A stretch of 64,000 bases of DNA. Source: Neurospora crassa OR74A. Its lineage: Eukaryota > Ascomycota > Sordariomycetes > Sordariales > Sordariaceae. Position numbers and translations under genes: made by a program. The notes under the pieces are model-generated. The model worked only from the letters and a program-made list of their open reading frames with translations. It did not search any database and had not been told where the DNA came from. Below, piece by piece: positions 23,888 through 36,443 of this stretch. The DNA lies in contig NC_026501.1 of the NCBI RefSeq assembly GCF_000182925.2, positions 9,155,917 to 9,219,916 of the forward strand, given 5' to 3'. How positions within the stretch are numbered: the stretch's first letter is position 1; the number at the start of each line of letters is the position of its first letter.

Positions 23888-24267
23888 ATCATTGCCTTCT
23901 GGATCTCTTTCGTGTCTGTTTGTCATATCTTGGAAGGTAGTCGTGAAAGAAAGAGATAGCTGATATACTAACGCGCGCGCGCGAAACAGATACAATCAAG
24001 TCCCTCATCGAAGTGGCGTACCGTCTGTTGACGAGTAAATCCAGAAAGGAAAGATATCCTGGGTATCAGTGCTCTGTCAGTAAAGGGCAAGTTGCGTGGT
24101 TAGCCATGGTTGCTTGCCGACAGGTGCTGGTGAGAAAACAAGCGGGGTATAGGGAGGTGATTAGGTGGTTGGAGGGGGAAATTGAGAAGGTGATGAGAGA
24201 CAAGAAGAAGGAGAAGATGGATACGAGGGTGTTGGTTCAGGTGGCGAGGGAAGTAAGTTTCTGTTAG
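19968..24267 (+). CDS. tert: Telomerase reverse transcriptase (catalytic subunit)
   Basis: Five exons fit: 19968-21072, 21125-21468, 21520-23476, 23587-23781 and 23990-24267, giving 1292 residues. Introns have GT...AG ends and CTGAC/CTAAC branch sites; the third (23477-23586) is least certain. The protein adds telomeric repeats using an RNA template. The T motif is seen as MMYIFPRQFGLHNVF in exon 2. RT motifs follow in order in exon 3: motif 2 (VRLLPKGVGSNLRPI), motif A (VKVDVQAAFDTI, catalytic Asp about residue 818), motif B' (KTGIPQGSVLSSTLCNYF), motif C (LMRLIDDFLLIT, Asp about 1020-1021) and motif E (FPYCGLMID). Exons 4-5 encode the C-terminal extension (LLFFDTTHNSFRTTLRNLY). Between motifs A and B' is a long Thr/Ser-rich insertion, residues about 870-950, which corresponds in position to the IFD of TERTs. 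All three catalytic aspartates are present, so it should be active. Confidence 0.95.
23797..23884 (+). repeat. (CT)44 microsatellite inside TERT intron 4
   Basis: An uninterrupted CT dinucleotide array of 88 bases fills the middle of the 208-nt intron 23782-23989, followed by the branch site TACTAAC and an alternating CG run next to the acceptor. Confidence 0.97.
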
Positions 24268-24554
24268 GCCTTGGGTCTAGCTTAGAATAGGGGGGTGTAG
24301 GTACACAAAGGTTGAGTGCAAAAAAGTCTTAAGAGCGATGATGTCTTTCTATGTCTATAGCTTATCGATGCCATGTCCATCTATGAATACTTTCTATCCC
24401 TATTTTCCTCTTTCGATTTTCTTTCGAACGCCATGCTTTCCATTGATATCCAACTCTTTCATTCTTCATTTTTCCAGACCTTAGTATCCCATGTCCCTTT
24501 GTAACAACCACCACCCTTCTCCTTCCCTTTGCACATCCCTCCCCATTCATCCCC

Positions 24555-26920
24555 TCACATCCTAAACCCCTTCTCCCACCACCTATTCCCCCACCACAAA
24601 CTAGGCACATACTCCCAATCCAACCTCCACCAATCCCACCTTCCCTCACCCGGCATCCCTCCCAGCCCCAACAACCTAAACACCGAAATGGGCACCGGTT
24701 CATACAGGAATAATCCCGACCTTGCCATATCGTCAATCAACATCCATCTAGTTGAATGCAGCCACAGCAGCACGAAAAGGCCGTTGCCTGTTCTTTTCAA
24801 CCACTTGGGCATCTCTCGAGTAGTAGAGGTGACTCTATTGTTGTTGTTGATAATGGCGATGAGGAGAGCTTGGACCAGACACCCCAAGAACTGAAAGACA
24901 AAAAAACCGACGGGTTCAAGAAAGGCAACCAGTCTGTTTTGTTTGTCGCCTGTTAGGAGATCTTCCCTCTCAGAAGAAGAAATGCGGAAGGCGGTGGATG
25001 AATAGCCGCCGAGGGCGTGCAGGAAGCCGCTTAGGAGGAAGGCGGTGGCCATTTGTACCACCGTCATTACCACCTTTTTGTTTCCCTTTCCTTCCTTTCC
25101 AAGAATTCCCTGCTTGACGAGGTACCTAACCGGGCCCGTAAACCCCACTCGGAAACTCTGATGCCACCACCCGCCCCAAAAGCCCGCTAAGCCTCGATCC
25201 AAAACATTCCGCACAAACCCCCCGAACAAATCGGGATACCGCCACAACTCATCCAGGATCCCCATCCCGTGGGTTTCCAGTCTTAGCCAGCGCCCCAAGA
25301 CGAAAAACTGGGTTAGTTGCCAGAGGTAGCTGTAGAGAAACAGCCCACCCAAAATGCCGCTTAAAGAAAAGAAGCTTCGGAAGAAGTTGAGGCCCCAGGG
25401 CGGGAGGCTTGCCAAGAACTTGGCGCAGGCGAGGGATAGAGGTGGGAGGTGGACCGATGGGGAGGAAGAAGAAGAGGAGGCGAGAGAGGAGAGGTAGGTT
25501 GGATGACGGAGGGGACCGTTGGGGCCAATGACGAAGTAGGGGTCGAGGCGGGCAGAGATGGAAAAGAAGTCGAGGGCGAGGTAGGACCAGAGCATGGGCT
25601 GGAGACGAGAGAGGAGGAAGGAGCGGGCGGTGAGGGGGCGGTGGAAGTGTTGGTGGGATGAGACGGGGAGGTTGGCGAAGGAGACGGGGAGGCCGGTTGG
25701 GAAGTAGGGGAGGATTTCCACATGAGAAGAAGAGGAGGAGGAGGAGGAGGAGGAGGAGGAGGGGGTGGTGGTGGTGGATTCTGGCAAAGGGGGGATAACG
25801 GGCGGTTGGAGAGAGGGGATGGATGAGATGGAGTAGTTCCAGCCTTTGTGTGGGAGTTAGTTTTTGTGTAAATAAGAGAGGAATGGGAAAAGGAAAAGAA
25901 GAAGAAAAAGAAAACCGTACCGGCTCCCCGGAAGGAATTAAACATGTCCATGACCCAATCGAGTCTCTCCCAAATGGTGCCGTTGTCCGGGTACGGCTCC
26001 CAGTAGTACTCGTACTTGTCGAAGTCGATCGTTTCGTCTACTGTCCATCTCTTTCCCTTTTCCTTGTGTTCATTTTCGCCTGGACTTTGCGTCTCATCAG
26101 TAGACTCGGTAGTTCTAAAAGCCGATGAAGCAGCCTTGCCACTCCCGTTGAGATTCCTCCGTCGCAAGTCCGCTGTATCAGGGTTGCCGTTTCCATTGCC
26201 GTTCGTTCCCGTGTTCAAATTCCCATTCACAATCCCACCCTTCTCTCCCTCCTGAGCCTGAGTCTGAGTCTGAGTTGCCTGTCCACCACCACGACCATCA
26301 CCACCACGACCATTCTCCAACCTCCTCCTCCTCACCCTCATCGCCACACCCTGATACCCCCCAAACACCACCGTCTCCAACCCCCAAATCGTTCCCCACC
26401 CACCCATCAGTCCCGCCGCATACGACAAAGCCGTACAAGCGCTTGCCGTCGTCGTTGTTCTTCCCGGACTAAACCATCCCCCTTCACCTCCCTCCGCTGC
26501 CCCAAACCCAAGTCCCAGCCCGCCAAAACCAGGTAACCCAACCACCACCCCCAGATTCCACCAAACGATAACCGCACCCACGACCCATCGCAGCCAATGG
26601 ACCCATTCCCTTCGTACCCTCACTTGTTGTTGGGTTTTCTCCTCCCCGTTGGCTCCTCCGGTGGTTGTAGTGGTGACGACGGAGTACTGCGGGATGCAGA
26701 GAAACGCAATGGGTAAAACAAAGGCGCCGACGAGGCAAAAGGGGACGAGGAACGGTTGGACTTTGGTGGGGGTAGTGTCGTCGTAGTAGTAAAGGGCGTG
26801 GTAGAAGATGGAGCGGTAGGTGGTTAGGTAGTGGGTTGCGAGGTTGATTGTGGCGTCTGGTGGTGGTGGTGGTGGTGTTGATGTGAGGGTTGATGTGAGG
26901 GGTGATGTGAGGGGTGACAT
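24555..26920 (-). CDS. Wax-synthase-domain membrane acyltransferase
   Basis: Two exons on the minus strand, 26920-25921 and 25843-24555, are joined by a 77-nt intron with a CTAAC branch site. The protein is about 762 residues. Several hydrophobic segments lie in the N-terminal 200 residues and many more in the second exon. The decisive motif is GGWWHQSFRVGF followed by FLLSGFLHALGGY, the Trp/His motifs of the wax-synthase group related to membrane-bound O-acyltransferases. In this group a His takes part in acyl transfer from acyl-CoA to a hydroxyl. A polar, Gln/Gly/Asn-rich loop with Ser runs separates the two halves. The substrate cannot be told; fungal relatives act in lipid or secondary metabolism. 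It is convergent with TERT, the stops lying 287 bp apart. The start is the only good ATG, directly preceded by a pentamer array. Confidence 0.8.
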
Positions 26921-28781
26921 CTTGTCATGTCATGTCGTGTCGTGTCGTGTCCCCTGCTGTATCTGTATCTGTAGAGGTAGATACCTAGGTAGCTGCTGCA
27001 GGCAGACCTTCAACGAAACGGAACGGAACGGAACGAACGGCGCGAGTAGGGGTGCGTTGCGTTGCGTTGCGTTGCGGGCGGTTACGTTCGGTAGGTTGAG
27101 TTGGGGTACGTTGCGTTGCAGCGGGCGGGCCGTCAAACAATAGGACAGGCAGGACCTTTGCAGTAGATACCTCTCTCTAGTATAGTTAGGGAATTGGAGA
27201 TGGCGATGTGATGTAAAAGATGCAGAGAAAGAGAAAAGAAGTTGTTGGTGAGGTGAGGTAAGTGATAATTTCACTCAGAATTCAACAAAAAACAACTTCA
27301 AAAAGCAAAAATAATTTTTGTTGGACTTCTTCCGTCACTAGACTAACCCGTTCGTTCACCACTCACCAAGCAGCGACCGACGTGTCTTGTCTTGTCTTGT
27401 CTTGTCTCTTCAGGTTGTTCAGAACAGGATTAAAAGAATGCAAGAAGAAATAAAGCTGGAATTTGCGAATGAAAGTCCGAGAAGAAAAATAGATAGCAAA
27501 AAAAAAAAAAAAAATATTTAAAAAGAAAAAGAGAAAAAAAAAAAGAAAAGAAAAAAAAAAGACAAATCAAGGAAAGAGATACATAATGTCTCACAGCTCA
27601 ACATCTCAATGGTGTCACCGCCGCCGCCGCGTGATCATCACCCGGACGTGCCCGTTCGGATGTCCATAACAGTGTCGATCATCGAGTAGGTAACGTAACC
27701 GGACAATAACTGGTACCTAGTGCCAGCCGGGCTTCACAGCAAACCGCCGCTGAGCTGCCCCTCGTGGACGCCACCTACCTTACCTATTCTACTGTACCTA
27801 CCTACTGGGGAAACCTGTGATGCCTACTCTACTATAGGTATACCTAGAGGTAGTACTTATTCCATCAATTTAGGCAAGATTGGGTACCTCCCGCTAGGCG
27901 TGAGGACCCTGATGCTGCTCCAAGGCGGACGGGCAGCACCTACTGCACAGCACGGTAGGTACCTCTAGGTAGGTACCCTAAACTCCACAGCGGTTGGGTT
28001 GCTATAGAGCCCGGGCCGCTATCATCATTGAAAGAGGTACCAGATTCGGGGGCGACGAGTCAGGGCCATCATGCCCCTGGCCCCCTATAAGGTACCTCTA
28101 AATGGGGCGGGTGATCGGGCGATCCTCGATGCAATTTTTAGTAGGTGTGCCCCCTCCGGGCCGTGCTGGATCTTCGATTGAGACCCGACCACAGATCAGC
28201 CCGATTCAATGGTGGCTACCAGATCAGATCGGATGAACCAGATCGGTGGGGATTCCTCTTTTTCTTCTTTCTTTTTTTTTTTCCTTTAGTTTTGGGATGA
28301 ATCAGTAAAACCAAGGAAGTATCTTCACTACTTATCACTTCCTTCGGAGTTCGGAGTTCCGTGCGCTGTCGGCTTTCATCTAGGTAGAGGTAGTTTGGAT
28401 CACCTCCTAGTCAAGGTCCTTCTATGGACCTGCTTAGTCTCTACCAGTAGTGAAGTGCCTACCTTGGTACACTGAACCCCTTGAAGTCGATGGTAGTTAT
28501 TAAGGATCTCGGATCTCAACAATAAGCAAACCATCGGCATGAATACCATCATCACCGCCACTATAACGCGCTTTCAAACCCACCAAGCGGAACTCGTATT
28601 CTCAACCAGTCCAGACAACCGCACCTTCTCTTCGTGAGAGCGATATAATATAGCCAGAAAAGCCTTTCGTTCAGACAATACAGCAACAGCAACGCCTAGA
28701 AAGCCACATTCATACCCAAAGCATACACTACATACACACTCACACACATAGTGCCCAAACAGCAATCAAAGACAAGCAAGG
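26921..28781. other. Intergenic region with several pentamer arrays
   Basis: About 1.86 kb between the acyltransferase start and the Rif1 stop. It holds the acyltransferase promoter and the Rif1 3' end. Pentamer arrays are TCATG/TCGTG (26921-26951), GGAAC (around 27015-27033), GTTGC (27053-27076) and TCTTG (27384-27407). An A-rich stretch is at 27500-27560. CCTAGGTA/TACCTACC-type motifs recur at 26983, 27780-27870 and 27955-27980. No gene was recognised. Confidence 0.6.
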
Positions 28782-31700
28782 CTAAGACCTCCCCCTCCTC
28801 TCCGCCTCATACAACTCCCTCTTCAAATCCATAAACAAGTCTTCAATCTCGTACACCTCTTGCCGAGACAGGCCTCCTGCTGCCGTTGCGGTGCGCAGTT
28901 CGTTTAGACTGGCGCGGAGGGACGAGAGGATTCTTTCCTTGCTGCTTCTTTCCTTGCTGCTGCTGCTGCTGCTGCTGCTGTTGTCTGCCAAAGAAATTTC
29001 CAGTCGCTGAACGGGTTCCTCGCCAGGTGGATTTTGTTGTGGTGGTAATTGCGGTAGTTGCTGCCGCTGAAGACTTTCTGGATGATGATTTCCGCCGGGT
29101 GGTGGTGGTGGTGGTGGTGGTGGTGATGGTGCGCTGGTAATAACGTCCTCCGTCAGCTTCTCTCCAATCACCCGATGTTTCTGATGACGCTGCGGCTGCT
29201 GCTCTGCTAACGTCCCCTTGTTGTTGTTTCCCACCTCTCGTTGTTCTCGTTGTGGTGGTGGTTCATCAACCTCCATTTCTTCTTCCTCCTGTCCTCCTGG
29301 GTTTCGTTCCGGTGAAAGAACCGTATCCTCCACCAAGACACTTCCGCTTCTTCCACTAGCTGGTACAGCCATAAACGGCGAACTAGGGATCAAGTCCTCC
29401 TCCTCCTCCTCCAAGTAGTGTTCCAAACCATGTTCCACCTGAGACATAGATAGCGACTGTCTCTCATCCGCACTCCTAGACTCAATTTCTATTTGCGACT
29501 GGACGAGATCTTCGCCATCGGAGGATACCTCCTCCATCTCTGGAACCTGTTGATGAGACTGCTGCTCAGCTGCATCACCCGCATCACCCACATCCCTTGG
29601 CACCAACGCAGGTGTAGACAACTGCGACGTTTGCTGAGGAAGGAGGGAAGAAGGCACGGTGCGCTGGGTCCCACTGCCGCCAGGGACAAAACCCCTAGCT
29701 CGCTCATTAAGAACCGAGTTAGACACCACCGAAGAGGCACGGCTGGACGGTAGTTGAGACAAGGACGGCGACTGGGAGGAGGCTGCGACAGAGATAGGGA
29801 GGCGGTCATAAAAGATAGGTTCGGATTTAGGAGGGACTGCAGTAATCTTGCTGTCAGCATGTATCGTTCCCAAAGAGGACACTAAGAAGGAGGACTTACC
29901 TTCTTGGCTTTGACTCCTGGGAACTTGAACCTCGCTTTTTTCCTGTTCCGCCGGCGCAGTAGACGAAGGACGTCCAACCCTCCTCTTCTTTCCAGTCCCA
30001 GGAGTCATAGCAGCAGCAGCAGTCTCCGAAGCCGCAGAAGCCACCCTCTTCCTCTTGCCCTTCCCTGCCGTTGCTCGTGCGCTCGTCGGACCTTTGAGTT
30101 TGGACTTGCCCTTTTCTTGTGTTGACGCCTGCTGCTGTTGCGCCTGTGAACTCGGGATTTGCTCCACAGAACAATTCGAAGCCACAGAGCTAGCCCTCGA
30201 CCTCGTCATCCGTCCTCGAGGTGCCACCGGCTTTGGAACCTGAAGATTCTCGCTTTCCTCCTCCACTATATTATCGTCATCCAAAGCAACGATGCACGAA
30301 GCGGCAGGGGAGGGAGCAGCTGACGTGGGACCAGAACCAGGCTTGTTAGAACTGGAACTGGGCTTGAGGTTCGCTGCTGTGAGAGCCAGCTTCTCGGGCG
30401 AAACCGAGGGAGACGGACGGGTGTACTCTTGTCTATCGAGCTTCCCCGAGTCGAGCTCAACCACGAGTTTGAGGAGGGATCGGTCATCCCATTCGCCGCC
30501 GTCGTAAGATGGCGCACCTGATGGCGTGGGCGCGGGTACAACCGTTGTGGCAGCGGGAGCAATGGTGGGTGCAGTTGCAAAGGCGGGAATAGGTGCGGTC
30601 TTCTTCACCGGGTCTGTATTGGCCTGGATGGTAGGTTTGGCCGCGACTCTACCTACCTTATGTGGCGTCGGCGGCAACGGACTGCTAGGCGCATCCACAA
30701 ACTCCTCCAGCTCATGGTCCGACTTCTCCGGCGTTTCCTGGCGTGGCACACCCAGATGAGCTCCCTTAGCCGGATCAATGGTCGGAAGAGCTTGATTCTC
30801 CTGATCGGGCAGCACACTCTCCTCAATAATATCATCATCATCATCATCCTCCTCCATCAAATCCTGTTCAGCCGCTTCTTCCGGTGCAAGAGACGACTCG
30901 ACCGCAGCATTGACAGCATCCAAAGCCACAGCCAAACCCGACGGCACCGGCGCAAACGGCTGCTGGCGCAATGGCGATCCAGAGATGGGAGAAGATGACA
31001 GCTGCCAATCATCCAGCAAGCTTGTGTTCGCCGACCTGGACCTTATCTCGGCCGCGAGCGGGTTCCTCCTTGGTTCCATCATCGGCGGCGACGAGGGCGG
31101 GTCCATCATTTCCATGTCCTGGTCGACAATCGCTGTCAACGCCTGGCCATGGCGGGGAGTAGGCGTTCCGCTGACGAACTCGGTGAATCTGCCTCCCAGG
31201 TTTCTGGGAGTTCCAGCTTGAGGGGTCTGAGCAACGGTAGGGGAACCCTCTCGTGAGCGGGCGGCGAGACGCGCTGAGCTTCGAGTTCGTGTAGCTGGGG
31301 AGGAACGAAGTTCGGGGAAGAGCGCGGCGTTTACCTTTTGGCGCTCGCGGACCTCTTTCTGGCGCTCAGTGAGGAATTGGGACTCCATTTCCTCATTGAT
31401 AAGGTGCAGTTGAGGGGAGGAGTCAACCGCCGCAAACTGAATCTGGGAGTCATCGTGCCGAAGACGTGGTGCCCCCGCTTTGGGACGGAGGTTGAAGCCA
31501 GAGCTCTTGACTTCGGGAGTGGCGCTAGCACGTCGCTTGGTTGGGGACCTGCGCTTAACAGGATCCGGCGTCTTGACTGGGGAGTTGGTGCGTGAGGCGC
31601 TTCTTGTGGTGCGTCTCGAGGATGGTGGTGGGAGCCTAGGCAAGCTGAACTCCTCCATTGACTCGACAAAGATGGGTTCGTGGGAGGGATACTCGAGGCT

Positions 31701-34700
31701 TGAAAGCTCTAGACCGGGCGTGACCAGGTCGGCATATGGTCGGAGTTTGGCAAGCACTTCCTTGAGCTCATCAGGGTAGTCTAGCTTCTCAGCCTTGCCA
31801 TACAGTCTGTTCCAAAGGGATACAGCCGAGTTGACAATGTATCGATGAGAGGAACCGAGAGTGGCGCAGAAGATGCGCGTGAGTGAATCCAGCTGCTGCT
31901 CAGGGCGTTCGGTTGCCGCGAGATAACCGCATACCTTGTCCCAGAGCGTGTTTGTCTATCTGATGTTAGTCTATGCTTGCCCAGTATACTCAACACGGAT
32001 TACTCACCACAGCCACGATGGCGTCCAAACGGCTGCCAAGCAGTCTATTAGGGTCTTGGAGCCAAGGAAGGAAGCCATTTTGAAGGACTGACATGGTCCT
32101 GAAGATGAGTTGTTGGTTACATCTGTCAAAGAAGCCTACAATTCCTTGCAGGAGGCAGATGATGAGTTCGGCATTATCCGAATCAAACTGCTTGTAAAGC
32201 CGTGTCAAAGCCTCATTGACAGCCTTGTACAAGTTGTCAAATGTGTCAAAAGTAGCTGAGCGCGAGCCAGCCAGGGCCGTTCCCCAAAGCCGTCTTCGAG
32301 CTGCGTCAACAGCTTGCTTGTCGCGTGGTTGACTCGCAATCGACAACAACTCGGCTACATTTCGGACCCCGTTGAAGAAAGCAATCATGGGTCCCGGGGT
32401 AGTAAGTTGATCCAGAGCCACTTTAGCTAGAGGTTCGATGACAACAATGGCGACACCAGGTTCTCCTGCTTCTGATCTGACCCTCTGGCGAACAGCATTA
32501 AATAGTGACTCCCAGTGCTCAGGAGGTAGGTTAGGAGTCGACCTAATTCCACGCTCGAGAACCTTGACGATATCACGGTAATCGTGACCTATGGGTGTAT
32601 CACCGGAGCCAGTTGAGTGGTTGCTACTGTCATCAGGTTGGAGCCATCCCTCAAGCGCCCTCGCAACAAACAGCCACATTCCATATGGGCGTGGTGTCTC
32701 CATGGGAATCAAAGTGAGTAAATCCAGGGCAATCTCCATCTTTCCTTTGTCACTCTTTGCCTCGGTGAAGTGGTCAAAGACGGAAGTGAAGAAGACTTCA
32801 AAGGTGTGGTCGTCAGGGATGCCAGAAGGAAGCCCAGACAGCATAGAAAACAGATGATGCATAGGCGACCTTTGGCCGGCCTGGGCCTTGCCTAGCTTCT
32901 CTGTAAAAGGGGGGAGGCCAAGTGAAGTTATCATGATCTCCACATATCCCTTTGTAGCGCGAAGGAAATCCACTGCGGAAGCGGCATCACCAGGTTGCAC
33001 ACCCTTTTGCCAGATCTTTTGCAGAACAGACAATGCTTCTGTTATAAACAAGCCTGTGTCTTTGGAGACCTTAATCTCTTTGGATGCGGCAGAGGCGATC
33101 GACCCAACAAGAGAGGCCCAGAGCCAGTAGACTGCGCTCTTCTTGTTGGAAAGTGCATTAAAATCATCGTGGAGGATGGGCTCGATGGCAGCCAGAATCA
33201 TGACAGCATTCTTTCGAACCCATTTCGCGTCAATGGCCGGAACCTCCTCGGGTCTTGCAAGGGGTTCGTCCATTACTCGGTCCACACTCCATCGCCTGGC
33301 TGTCGTGCAGTTAAAGAGACCGCTGAGAATGACACTTGCTTGCCCATGAGTCTCCTGGGGTTGCTTAGTTGGGGATGCGGTTACTGGTTTGGAAGGGTCC
33401 GGACTGGACACAAGGGCGGTAATGATGGGCTGGACGCCAGCTGTCCAGTATCCATCTAATAAGGCTGCATTTGTATTGGGCTTAAACAAATAGTACCAGA
33501 GATTGCACACATCGCCCAAGACAGCTGCCCTGAGTTGTCCTTCCGAGGCCTTTGCACTGTTCTTTCTTCGGAGCTGACTGGTCAAGGGGGTGATGATGGT
33601 TTTGAGGGAAGCCTCAAAGGACGGCTCTACGGCATTTGTCAAGTAGACCAGACGGGCCCAGGCATGGTGAGCGGCAATCTTGGTAGGGTAATCGATGTTG
33701 TTGAAGCAATTCTGGACCAGTTGCAGCCAATGCGCTGTACGGTCCCATACCCTCAGACGGATCCGTAGTAGCAGGATAACAACACTCCAGATGTGGGGGA
33801 CCGAGGCGGATACGGTCTTGTCCTTGACCATGGCTTTCAGCCTCTCCTCGTAGTACTCGATGTATTTCTTTTCTTCGGCGACCGAGTTGAATATCTCCAT
33901 GATCTTGCGCGAAAGCTGGACCTCATGACCGATGGTGAAAGCAGCGTTGAGGCCCAGGGTGACGGCTTTCTCCCGGATATCCTTTATTGAGCTGAGCATG
34001 TCGGTGAAGAGGTCGTATAACCAGTCCGAGTGGAGAACCATGGTCTTTCCCGTTTGATTGACGAGTTTCTGGTATATCATGACCCGGTACATGATGATGC
34101 TCTTTCCCTTGATGTTCTCCTCGATGTTGTGTAGCGACGTGACCAGTCTGCCGACTCGCTCAGGGGTCATAACCTTGGACGAGAAGTTCTGTACCAAGAC
34201 AACCTGCATCAAATGTCGAGCAGTGTCTTTGGGGGTCGAGTTGTCTTGGAAGGAGCGGATACAGTGGTCGATGAGGAAGGATCCGAAGTCGGTCGTCATG
34301 GTCGAGGCAATGGCAGGGAGGCCGAGAAAGGTGACGATGAGCTTGAGAGCATGCTGAACAAGCGAAGAGTCGAGGGTGCCCTGAGGGGTCCTGGCGACAA
34401 GATCTCGTTGCATGAACTGCATGAACAGGCCCATCTTCTCTTGCAAAGCCACCCTGTCTGGCAAGTTGTTGGAGATCTTGAAGGCGCGCGTCAACATCAT
34501 GTAGGAATCGAGCTTGGAGTCGCGGTCGCCGCCGGCGAGCTGCTTCAGGGTTGACTCCAACATGGTTGCGACCGAGATGTTTGGGTTCGAGGGATCGGAC
34601 GGATTGCCGTTGGCTTCCTCGAGGGGGTTCGGGACGTGGTGGGTGATTTTGAGGATGGACTTGACAGGCTTGGAAGCGCTTCTCGGGAGGGAGACGGGGG

Positions 34701-34995
34701 TCGGCTGCTGTCTCTTGTCGCCGTCGATGAAGACGGGAGCGTCTTTGTATTCTGCCTTTGCCGAGAAGCCAACTCGTTTGGTGCTTCGTTTCGAGGTTGA
34801 TTTGCTGTCGAGACCTGAGCCGGGCGAGTCTAGGGCAGGCGGGGTATGGACGGCCCTGAGGTTGCTGTCGAGCTCGATGGGGGCCAGTACATTTCTTGGG
34901 ATGGTGGCTGGAGGGGCATTATGTGCTGGTTCTCTCTTTGGTGGGGTGGGCGGTCGTGGTGGCAGAGATTCGAGGCTATTCGTGTTATTGGACAT
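28782..34995 (-). CDS. rif1: Rif1 telomere-associated / replication-timing protein
   Basis: Two exons, 34995-32008 and 31955-28782, flank a 52-nt intron, giving about 2053 residues. Residues about 150-1060 form a long helical-repeat region matching the Rif1 N-terminal domain (LDSYMMLTRAF, then SFLIDHCIRSFQ and ALKLIVTFLGLPAIAS). Rif1 recruits protein phosphatase 1 to restrain origin firing and acts at telomeres and DNA breaks. Two PP1-docking motifs are visible near the start: RVGF at residues 74-77 and SILK at 113-116. The C-terminal 1000 residues are low complexity with Ser, Gln, Pro and acidic runs, ending in a predicted helix (residues about 2000-2053, LNELRTATA...EIEDLFMDLKREL) where yeast Rif1 has its oligomerising C-terminal domain. 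A possible splice pair near 29850-29910 was rejected because removing it breaks the frame. Confidence 0.9.
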
Positions 34996-36443
34996 GATCT
35001 GGATGGAAAGCCGGTCGTCGTAGTGGCGGGGAGGGGGGGATGACAGACAGCCGTGTAGGCCCAGCCTAGGAGGGCATGTAAGACAGGGACAACGCCGGTG
35101 CTTTCGAGTGGGAGAGCTACACTAGATGGTAGAGGCTTTTTCGTCGCTCATCACAGCAAAGGGAGCCAAACTGTAGAAGTGGAAGGCGAAGTAAGGTAGG
35201 TAGAGAATGACTTGGTTGAAGACCCGACGTCTTGTCAAAGTCAACAGACAATGGAGAGGACAAGCAACACTCAGCCAGCGCCAGTTCACCGACAGTGCGT
35301 AGGTAGGTAGGTACTTGTTGGAGAAAAAGGAACGTGGGTGGTGATTTCTTGGTCGCCGTCGTTGTGCGATTCTTCCAAGGCGACGGGACGAACAGAGCAG
35401 AGAAATGACTTGAGGTGGTGGTGGTGATGTCCAGTGTGTCTCCCTCCAATCTCCTCTCCTCTTCACGTTCCTTGTTCACTGGCTACAGAGGCTACAGGGC
35501 GGGCGGTGACGATTGTGCCGCCGTGGGTGATGCCAATCCGCTGATAAACTAAAAGGATTTAACGCGGTCGCGACTGTGACATGGAGACATGGACGGGGGA
35601 TGCAGATCGCGTCTTGCAGCCACTAATTTACAGGGGAGGTTACGCGCCAAGTCTCCATTCCACTTTAAGGGTCCCCGTCTCCCCAGTCCCCACAGCTTCC
35701 TCCTTGAGTCTAGAGGTGTTGGTATAAGCGTTTAGGTGTGCTGTGCTGTGCTCTACTGGATTATCAGGACAACCGTCGGGTGTTAGTCTGAGGCTGTCAT
35801 CAAACATGGAAAGGAACTTGTGTATCGTGTTCCATATGAGATTGGTCTTGTTCAGGACTGAAAATAGATCAAAAGAAGGATCAGATCAGTAGTGTTAGCC
35901 TGAGATGTGTTGTATCGAGAGAATCACTAGTTTATAAGCAGCTCAAGCTAACAGCTGCTAGCACCCCGCCTTTGATCCCCTGTTGGCAAGCTGGGTCAAC
36001 TCAACCATAGGAGAACCTGTTCTTGACAAGAGGTTGACGTTCAACAGACTTGAACTGGTTTGAAGATCCCGACAAACATACTAATTAATGTTGAAATAAT
36101 CAAATACACATGGCCCAGTAGATCAGACTGGATGACTCGGTCAAGCGCTGATTGAAGCTCAAAGTCTTCGACTTGGGATCAAACATCCAATCTGGAAGGT
36201 GGGGCCGCTGTTATACTTGTAGAGTATGTACAGTGTTCACCGTCTTCGGTCATCCTGACAAGTCAGTCTTCATCCACTTTCTGTCCGCTTCTCTACGTAC
36301 CTGTCAACCACCACCACCACTTTGCCCTAGTCACGATATATTTCACTCTTTCTTCATTAGGTATTCCTTTCATAGAGTGGTCACCCAAAAAGGAACCCGG
36401 TCAAATTGTCACTCAATCCTTTGACTGTACCAAGCACATCACC
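34996..36443. other. Divergent promoter region between rif1 and ric8
   Basis: A 1.45-kb region between two divergent start codons. It includes a GTAGGTAGGTAGGTAC run near 35300 and ordinary mixed sequence elsewhere. It should contain both promoters and 5' leaders. No gene was recognised. Confidence 0.6.

Noticed and set aside
23567-23995. Long Arg-Glu repeat protein on the minus strand
   Set aside because: It is only the translation of the CT dinucleotide array on the opposite strand of TERT intron 4.
29847-29905. Possible intron (GTAAGT...GCTGACAG) within the second Rif1 exon
   Set aside because: The unspliced reading frame is continuous for thousands of bases. Removing the segment at either available acceptor (49 or 53 nt) shifts the frame into early stops.
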